DNA from: Verrucomicrobiota bacterium | Lineage (GTDB): Bacteria; Verrucomicrobiota; Lentisphaeria; Victivallales; Victivallaceae | DNA: 5,129 nt | Assembly (NCBI GenBank): GCA_023459755.1 | Contig: JAEWSS010000141.1 | Span: forward strand, 1 to 5,129 | Direction: 5' to 3' | Shown here: positions 1 to 3,373 of the stretch, one piece after another | How the letters are laid out: the number at the start of each line of letters is the position of its first letter | Numbering within the stretch: the first letter of the stretch is position 1 | Notes under the pieces: model-generated | Databases searched by the model: none | Seen by the model: the letters and a program-made list of their open reading frames with translations, nothing else | What the model was told of the DNA's origin: nothing | Position numbers and translations under genes: made by a program

Positions 1-422
1 GCGCCGCGCAGTCCGCCGGATATTTGAATGTCGGACGGAACCTTGCGGCTCATCGGACGGATCTTGTAGCCGGGCAGAACTTCACCGACCATGGTGGTGC
101 GGCTGCGTTCAAGCACCTCAAGCACCCGACCGACCGGGCCGCGCGCCGGATCGGACTCTTCCGGATTGGGTGAGAAGTTGATTTTTACGCGGTCATTGTC
201 GAGCGCGTCCTCCATGAATTTTGCCGGAATGAAAATTTCGGCGTCGGACGTGTTGAGTTTTGACCGTGCCGGAGAATCGGCGTCCAGGGTCACAAAACCG
301 TAGCCGTGCGTTGAAAGATGCATGATTCCGCAGGCTTCAACGAAACGGGTTTCCTTCTTCATGCGGCGCTCCTGCGCCCGACGGACAATTCTTAAAAGTC
401 GCTTTTTCTTATTTTTCTTCAT
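1..422 (-). CDS. rnr: Ribonuclease R family 3'-5' exoribonuclease, N-terminal part (partial)
   Basis: Reading leftward from an ATG at 422-420 gives 140 codons with no stop; the gene continues past the left edge. RNase R degrades structured RNA processively from the 3' end in the cytoplasm. What is visible is the N-terminal region: a very basic start (MKKNKKKRLLRIVRRAQERR), then an OB/cold-shock-like domain from about residue 28 with HGYGFV (39-44) and EIFIPAKF (62-69). GRVLEVLERSRTTMVGEV (98-115) is the typical link into the second cold-shock domain. The catalytic RNB domain with its aspartates lies outside the window. The start is set by GGAGG (428-432) five bases upstream of the ATG. The N-terminus is short: the winged-helix domain preceding the cold-shock domains in E. 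coli RNase R is absent, replaced by about 26 mostly basic residues. RNase II or another RNB-family enzyme is the alternative. It is divergent from panB. Confidence 0.83.
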   Translation of the reverse strand, partial: MKKNKKKRLLRIVRRAQERRMKKETRFVEACGIMHLSTHGYGFVTLDADSPARSKLNTSDAEIFIPAKFMEDALDNDRVKINFSPNPEESDPARGPVGRVLEVLERSRTTMVGEVLPGYKIRPMSRKVPSDIQISGGLRG

Positions 423-441
423 TGTTTCCTCCACTTATATT

Positions 442-469
442 ATGATACACCCGGAGGCGGTAAAAGCAA
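442..469 (-). promoter_or_regulatory. Candidate sigma70-like promoter for the RNase R gene
   Basis: On the minus strand a TTGCTT -35 box (469-464) is followed after 16 bases by TATCAT (447-442), five of six matches to the -10 consensus. An overlapping CATAAT at 444-439 with a 19-base spacer is an alternative. Transcription would start near 435, leaving a leader of only about a dozen bases that carries the GGAGG site. The very short leader lowers confidence. Confidence 0.33.
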
Positions 470-485
470 AAAGAAATTTGCTTTT
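462..485. repeat. 9-bp inverted repeat holding both divergent -35 boxes
   Basis: AAAAGCAAA (462-470) and TTTGCTTTT (477-485) are perfect reverse complements separated by six bases. The TTGCTT in each arm is the proposed -35 box of the gene on that side (469-464 leftward, 478-483 rightward). The repeat may be an operator for a dimeric regulator or merely the mirrored promoter elements. The symmetry is directly visible; the function is inferred. Confidence 0.5.
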
Positions 486-506
486 TTCCCGGCAAAGCGC
501 TATATT
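478..506 (+). promoter_or_regulatory. Candidate sigma70-like promoter for panB
   Basis: TTGCTT (478-483) and TATATT (501-506) are separated by exactly 17 bases; the -10 box matches the consensus in five of six positions. A start near 513 would give a leader of about 20 bases containing the AAGGGAG ribosome binding site (517-523). Spacing and placement fit a housekeeping promoter. Confidence 0.5.
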
Positions 507-533
507 TTACAAAAACAAGGGAGAGTTCTAACC

Positions 534-1334
534 ATGGGCAAACATAAGACCGCGGCCGACTTCGTAAAAATGAAGGAGGCCGGAGAGAAAATTGTGATGC
601 TTACCGCTTATGACGCGCCGACCGCCGCATTCGCAACCGCCGCCGGCGTCGATCTGCTGCTGGTGGGCGACTCGGTGGCTATGGCGCAGCTCGGCTATCG
701 CAACACACTGCCGCTGACGATTGAGGAGTCGCTGCATCACTGCCGGGCGGTGCGCCGCGGCGCGCCGGACGCGTTTGTGGTTGGCGACATGCCGTTCATG
801 TCCTTCGGCGTGTCGGTTGAACAGTCGGAGGCCAATGCCGGACGGTATCTCAAGGAGGCCGGGTGCGACGCGGTGAAACTTGAAGGCGGCGCTTCGGTTG
901 CTCCGCTGGTGGAGGCGATGACGGCGGCCGGGATTCCGGTGGTCGGGCACATCGGGCTTTTGCCGCAGAAGGTGCTGATTTCCGGATATCGCGTGCAGGG
1001 CAAGGGGGAGGACGACGCGAAAAGACTGATCGACGACGCGTTGAAAATTCAGTCGTCCGGCGCATTTATGACCGTTCTGGAGTGCATGCCGCGCGACCTG
1101 AGTAAAAAAATATCCGAAACACTGCGTATACCCACCATCGGCATCGGCGGCGGTGTGGACTGCGACGGTCAGGTTCAAGTCGTCAACGACATTCTTGGAA
1201 TGTTTGACGAATTCATTCCCAAGCACACCAAGCGTTACGCCGAGGTGGGCAGGGTGATCCGCGAGGCGATCGGCAGTTATGTGTCCGAGGTCAAATCCGG
1301 AGCGTTCCCGACCGACGCCAACAGCTTTCACTAA
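534..1334 (+). CDS. panB: 3-methyl-2-oxobutanoate hydroxymethyltransferase (ketopantoate hydroxymethyltransferase)
   Basis: This cytoplasmic enzyme transfers a one-carbon unit from 5,10-methylenetetrahydrofolate to 2-oxoisovalerate, giving ketopantoate, the first committed step of pantothenate and CoA synthesis. At 266 residues it has the usual family length and is complete. Family landmarks are KMKEAGEKIVMLTAYDAP near the N-terminus, VGDSVAM (44-50), LPLTIEE (59-65), the VVGDMPFMSFG block (82-92), KLEGG (115-119), GHIGLLPQ (138-145), VLECMP (181-186) and IGIGGGVDCDGQV (202-214). By comparison with E. coli PanB, D46, D85 and E117 should bind the metal and E183 should be the catalytic base. 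GDSVAM and LGYRNT replace the commoner GDSLGM and GHDST, a modest variation. The start follows AAGGGAG (517-523) with ten bases of spacing. No panC or panD is adjacent on the visible side, so the gene appears to be transcribed alone, ending at the terminator downstream. Confidence 0.96.
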   Translation: MGKHKTAADFVKMKEAGEKIVMLTAYDAPTAAFATAAGVDLLLVGDSVAMAQLGYRNTLPLTIEESLHHCRAVRRGAPDAFVVGDMPFMSFGVSVEQSEANAGRYLKEAGCDAVKLEGGASVAPLVEAMTAAGIPVVGHIGLLPQKVLISGYRVQGKGEDDAKRLIDDALKIQSSGAFMTVLECMPRDLSKKISETLRIPTIGIGGGVDCDGQVQVVNDILGMFDEFIPKHTKRYAEVGRVIREAIGSYVSEVKSGAFPTDANSFH

Positions 1335-1344
1335 GTTGGCGTCG
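1313..1344 (+). repeat. 10-bp perfect inverted repeat bracketing the panB stop codon
   Basis: CGACGCCAAC (1313-1322) and GTTGGCGTCG (1335-1344) are perfect reverse complements around a 12-base loop that contains the panB TAA (1332-1334). No T-run follows; the next bases are GCG repeats. It is therefore not a standard intrinsic terminator. It could be an mRNA 3'-end hairpin affecting stability or termination of translation. Confidence 0.6.
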
Positions 1345-1404
1345 CGGCGGCGGCGGGAGCCGGCATGGCGCATGTTGTCGGCCGCGGCGTCGATTGCGCG
1401 GCGG

Positions 1405-1440
1405 AAAAAAGGCCGATAAAAAAAGGCCGATAAAAAAAGG
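1405..1440. repeat. Three tandem copies of an A-run plus GGCCG unit
   Basis: AAAAAAGGCCGAT (1405-1417), AAAAAAAGGCCGAT (1418-1431) and AAAAAAAGGCCG (from 1432) stand head to tail at a 13-14 base period. The third copy is the left arm of the terminator hairpin. The pattern suggests slippage or unequal duplication of half of the terminator. Confidence 0.8.
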
Positions 1441-1466
1441 CCGGAAGAAAAATCTTCCGGCCTTTT
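1435..1466. terminator. Strong bidirectional intrinsic terminator between panB and the membrane-protein gene
   Basis: A perfect 14-bp stem is formed by AAAAGGCCGGAAGA (1435-1448) and TCTTCCGGCCTTTT (1453-1466) around an AAAA loop. The 3' arm ends in TTTT for rightward transcripts from panB. The opposite strand ends in seven Ts for leftward transcripts from the membrane-protein gene, whose stop is only about a dozen bases away. The two genes are convergent, so one hairpin can serve both. On the leftward transcript two further CGGCC-plus-T-run units follow. Confidence 0.9.
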
Positions 1467-1478
1467 GTGTGTTTAACG

Positions 1479-2567
1479 TTATTCGGACTTATCGGATTTT
1501 GCGCATTCTTCGGTATCGTTTGAGGGAGTGTCTTTGTGGTCTTCAATAGAAAGATCACTTTTTTTGTCGTCGTGTTTTTCCCATGCGTCAGGTTCGTCGA
1601 TATGGAAAAATGTGGTCTTGTCCGGGTCAAGCGCAAGTTTCTCCTGACTCATGACCATGTTGACATAGGTTACGCTTGACGGCGAGGGAGCCTCTTCGTC
1701 GTCATCAATATCATATTCATGGCGTCCGAGCACGAAACAACCGGAAAGCGCGATGCCGAGCAGCATCAGCGCCGCCGCCGACACCATGTACGGCGGCGAG
1801 ACCAACAGCCCGGTCATGCACGAAACAATCAGGAACAGTCCGCCGGCAATCAGCTTGTTGCGGATCGACATCTTCAGGAAAACAAAGATGCCGAGCGCAT
1901 AGAATACGCCGTTAAGCCCGATCACCAGCGTCCGGCATACCGCCTGCGGAATCAAATTGTACAGTCCGGCGAATCCGGCAATGGTCTGCGCCGGGGTGTT
2001 CAGCAGCGCCCACCCGGTGTCGGTAACCAGCGGAAACATCATCGCGTTGATGAAGCACCATATCCAGAACACGATCACCGCGCAGCCCAGCGCCCAGTTC
2101 CAGCGTTTCCCGACCGCAACCGCCGCCGCGATTCCCGCAACCGGATAGTAGAAGAACGGAAAAGCCGCCAGAAAACAGCGCATCATGGAAACTTCCGAGG
2201 AGAAATCCAGCAAAAGTTTGCACATTGCCGCCGCAATGATGCAGCAGAGGCCCCAGCCGAAGGCCGCCGCTTTCCACTTTTTCGAGCAGACCGTCAATGC
2301 GTAAACCGCGATCCCGATCATTATCCCGTTGACGGCGGCGATAATCGCCACCTGCGCCGGCGCCAGCGTGTGCATTTGCATCCGGATCATGTGCAGTCCG
2401 GTGGTCAGCGATATTGCGGTGAAGGCCTTGCCGTAGGTGGCCAGCGGCACTCCGAGTTCCCGGACGAATTCGCACAGCGGCTTCCACATCAGCGGAATAA
2501 GCATCCAGACGATTGCCGCCGCCACCGCGACGACGGCCGGCCACAGCCGGACGGTTTTCTTTTTCAT
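1479..2567 (-). CDS. Multi-pass membrane protein with charged acidic C-terminal tail, function unknown
   Basis: The product is 362 residues and I do not recognise a family. It begins MKKKTVRLWP, followed by a hydrophobic segment (about 11-27). Further likely membrane segments lie near 72-94, 99-120, 131-152, 158-180, 211-231, 238-257 and 260-280, with a weaker one near 42-60, so about eight or nine helices. From 281 the chain turns hydrophilic: an acidic stretch (EYDIDDDEE) and a tail to 362 rich in D, E, K and S without regular repeats, probably cytoplasmic. No transporter, kinase or peptidase motif is visible. I place the start at ATG 2567-2565; an in-frame ATG at 2645 adds 26 residues lacking a ribosome binding site and running through a leader hairpin. 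The chosen start has only a weak, distant AAGGGAA upstream. The DUF1805 gene lies 153 bases upstream in the same direction. The minus strand is chosen because the antisense reading is a biased Arg/His/Gln-rich shadow. Confidence 0.8.
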   Translation of the reverse strand: MKKKTVRLWPAVVAVAAAIVWMLIPLMWKPLCEFVRELGVPLATYGKAFTAISLTTGLHMIRMQMHTLAPAQVAIIAAVNGIMIGIAVYALTVCSKKWKAAAFGWGLCCIIAAAMCKLLLDFSSEVSMMRCFLAAFPFFYYPVAGIAAAVAVGKRWNWALGCAVIVFWIWCFINAMMFPLVTDTGWALLNTPAQTIAGFAGLYNLIPQAVCRTLVIGLNGVFYALGIFVFLKMSIRNKLIAGGLFLIVSCMTGLLVSPPYMVSAAALMLLGIALSGCFVLGRHEYDIDDDEEAPSPSSVTYVNMVMSQEKLALDPDKTTFFHIDEPDAWEKHDDKKSDLSIEDHKDTPSNDTEECAKSDKSE

Positions 2568-2602
2568 GTTTTGAAGGTTCCCTTTTTTTTGAACTGAAAC
2601 AT

Positions 2603-2638
2603 TGCCGCACCCGGCGTCCCCGACACCGGGCTCCGGCA
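2603..2638 (-). promoter_or_regulatory. Imperfect leader hairpin upstream of the membrane-protein gene
   Basis: TGCCG (2603-2607) pairs with CGGCA (2634-2638). Inside a small internal loop, CCCGG (2610-2614) pairs with CCGGG (2626-2630), continued after one mismatch by GT/AC around a CCCCG loop. No T-run follows on either strand, so it is not a terminator. It lies at or near the 5' end of a transcript from the promoter proposed at 2644-2670 and could influence mRNA stability or translation. Confidence 0.4.
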
Positions 2639-2643
2639 GATAC

Positions 2644-2670
2644 ATTATTGCGCCGAATGCAAAAAGTCAA
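2644..2670 (-). promoter_or_regulatory. Candidate promoter for the membrane-protein gene
   Basis: On the minus strand TTGACT (2670-2665) matches the -35 consensus in five of six positions. A -10 candidate AATAAT (2649-2644) matches five of six with a short 15-base spacer; TAATGT (2647-2642) has the ideal 17-base spacer but a poorer match. TTGCGCCG occurs twice, at 2648-2655 and 2681-2688, flanking the -35 box 33 bases apart. This would let the gene be transcribed independently of the DUF1805 gene. Confidence 0.33.
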
Positions 2671-2720
2671 GCGGATAAATTTGCGCCGCAATTATTTTTT
2701 GCCCGCCCTCCATCCGCGCG

Positions 2721-3002
2721 TCAAGCCATGACCAGCAGTGCTTCGCGGCCGCTCATGCCGATGCGAACGCCGAGTTCAGCCGCCTTCGACGACACTTTTT
2801 TGACTGTTGCATTCAGCATTTCATCATAGTTGCCCACTCCTGCGACTATGGCGAGCGCGTCGTCGAATTTTTCCGCCGCCTCCAAGCTGACATAGCCGCA
2901 GCCAAGCATTCCTTTGCCGCCCTGGATCAGAAGCAGCGAAACGTGCGCAAGCGGAATGGTGTCGCCCCGGAACGATATGCCGTTTATAGTTAGAGTGTCC
3001 AT
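2721..3002 (-). CDS. DUF1805 (YunC-like) small protein
   Basis: This 93-residue soluble protein matches my recollection of the DUF1805/YunC family, of about 100 residues, whose biochemical function is not established. The family pattern is a short beta-rich start with a LLLIQGGKGMLGCGYV block (23-38), a helix with AEKFDDALAIVAGV (43-56), the DEML turn (60-63) and the C-terminal signature ELGVRIGMSGREAL (76-89). C35 in the GCGY motif stands at the position where relatives often have cysteine. There is no signal peptide or membrane segment, so it is probably cytoplasmic. The ATG at 3002-3000 has an AAGGTGA ribosome binding site about seven bases upstream, supporting this start. It precedes the membrane-protein gene by 153 bases in the same direction with no clear terminator between, so read-through is possible. 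It is divergent from the glycosidase gene. Family assignment is fairly confident; role unknown. Confidence 0.85.
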   Translation of the reverse strand: MDTLTINGISFRGDTIPLAHVSLLLIQGGKGMLGCGYVSLEAAEKFDDALAIVAGVGNYDEMLNATVKKVSSKAAELGVRIGMSGREALLVMA

Positions 3003-3242
3003 AAATTTTCACCTTTTTTTCACTGAAGCCGGGAAATGTTTTTCGTTCAAATATCCGGGTATGCAGACCGTAAAACCGTCGCCATTTTATAAAATTAGCA
3101 GGCGGACGGGTTATTGCAAGCCGGAATTATGGCCTGACGTCGCTTTTTATCACGATATTTTCCAAACATCGGGCGCGTTGTTTAGAAAAACGTTTTATTT
3201 TTTTTGATAAAAACGATTGAAATATTGTCATGCCACCGATTT

Positions 3243-3256
3243 TTCGGCTTGCCGAA
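3243..3256. promoter_or_regulatory. Candidate operator dyad overlapping the glycosidase -35 box
   Basis: TTCGGC (3243-3248) and GCCGAA (3251-3256) form a perfect 6-bp inverted repeat with a two-base centre, and the proposed -35 box (3249-3254) sits inside it. A repressor bound here would block RNA polymerase, as is common for sugar-utilisation genes. The regulator is not in the window. Confidence 0.35.
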
Positions 3257-3277
3257 CGTGAAAAGCGGATGTATTAT
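3249..3277 (+). promoter_or_regulatory. Candidate promoter for the GH20 gene
   Basis: TTGCCG (3249-3254) and TATTAT (3272-3277) are separated by 17 bases; the -10 box matches the consensus in five of six positions. Transcription would begin near 3284, giving a leader of about 90 bases before the TTG start, long enough for leader control. Confidence 0.45.
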
Positions 3278-3338
3278 AAGTTTTGTCATGGCGCGGCTGG
3301 GCCGGTTTGAAGCGGCTTGACGGCGCCGGTGAAAAAGT

Positions 3339-3362
3339 ATGAAAATCAAGTATCAAATATAA
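3339..3362 (+). CDS. Possible seven-codon leader ORF (MKIKYQI)
   Basis: ATG at 3339 opens a seven-codon frame ending in TAA at 3360-3362, which overlaps the AAGGAG ribosome binding site (3361-3366) of the glycosidase gene. GGTGA (3328-3332) lies six bases upstream as a possible weak ribosome binding site. Such an arrangement could couple translation of the two, but a short ATG frame in an AT-rich leader also arises easily by chance. Confidence 0.2.
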   Translation: MKIKYQI

Positions 3363-3373
3363 GGAGATGAAAA

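Larger units (their letters stand above)
3003..3373. other. AT-rich divergent intergenic region
   Basis: This spacer between the leftward DUF1805 gene and the rightward glycosidase gene contains no convincing gene beyond a possible seven-codon leader ORF. It holds a perfect 12-bp palindrome ATTTTATAAAAT (3084-3095). Partly overlapping it is a weak leftward promoter candidate, TTGCAA (3119-3114) and TAATTT (3097-3092) with a 16-base spacer. A very AT-rich block at about 3181-3225 includes a T-run. A better rightward promoter lies at 3249-3277. The leader beyond it is GC-rich, with GGCGC (3290-3294) able to pair with GCGCC (3323-3327). Confidence 0.55.

Noticed and set aside
528..1373. 281-codon open frame on the minus strand opposite panB
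   Set aside because: It is antisense to a clearly recognised panB and its product is rich in His, Arg and Gln without any family pattern; it is a shadow of high-GC codon use.
1405..1440. Tandem repeats considered as a CRISPR array
   Set aside because: The units are 13-14 bases, directly adjacent without spacers, and are copies of a terminator arm.
1719..2597. 292-codon open frame on the plus strand opposite the membrane-protein gene
   Set aside because: The translation is a biased Arg/His/Gln/Asp sequence typical of antisense reading of a hydrophobic gene; the minus strand gives coherent membrane helices.
2565..2645. Upstream ATG at 2645 as the start of the membrane protein
   Set aside because: The extra 26 residues have no ribosome binding site, pass through a GC-rich hairpin and end just before a normal MKKK membrane-protein start at 2567.
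3003..3373. Possible riboswitch or small RNA in the long divergent spacer
   Set aside because: I could not fit any known riboswitch core or a strong hairpin-plus-T-run; only short palindromes and promoter-like boxes are visible.
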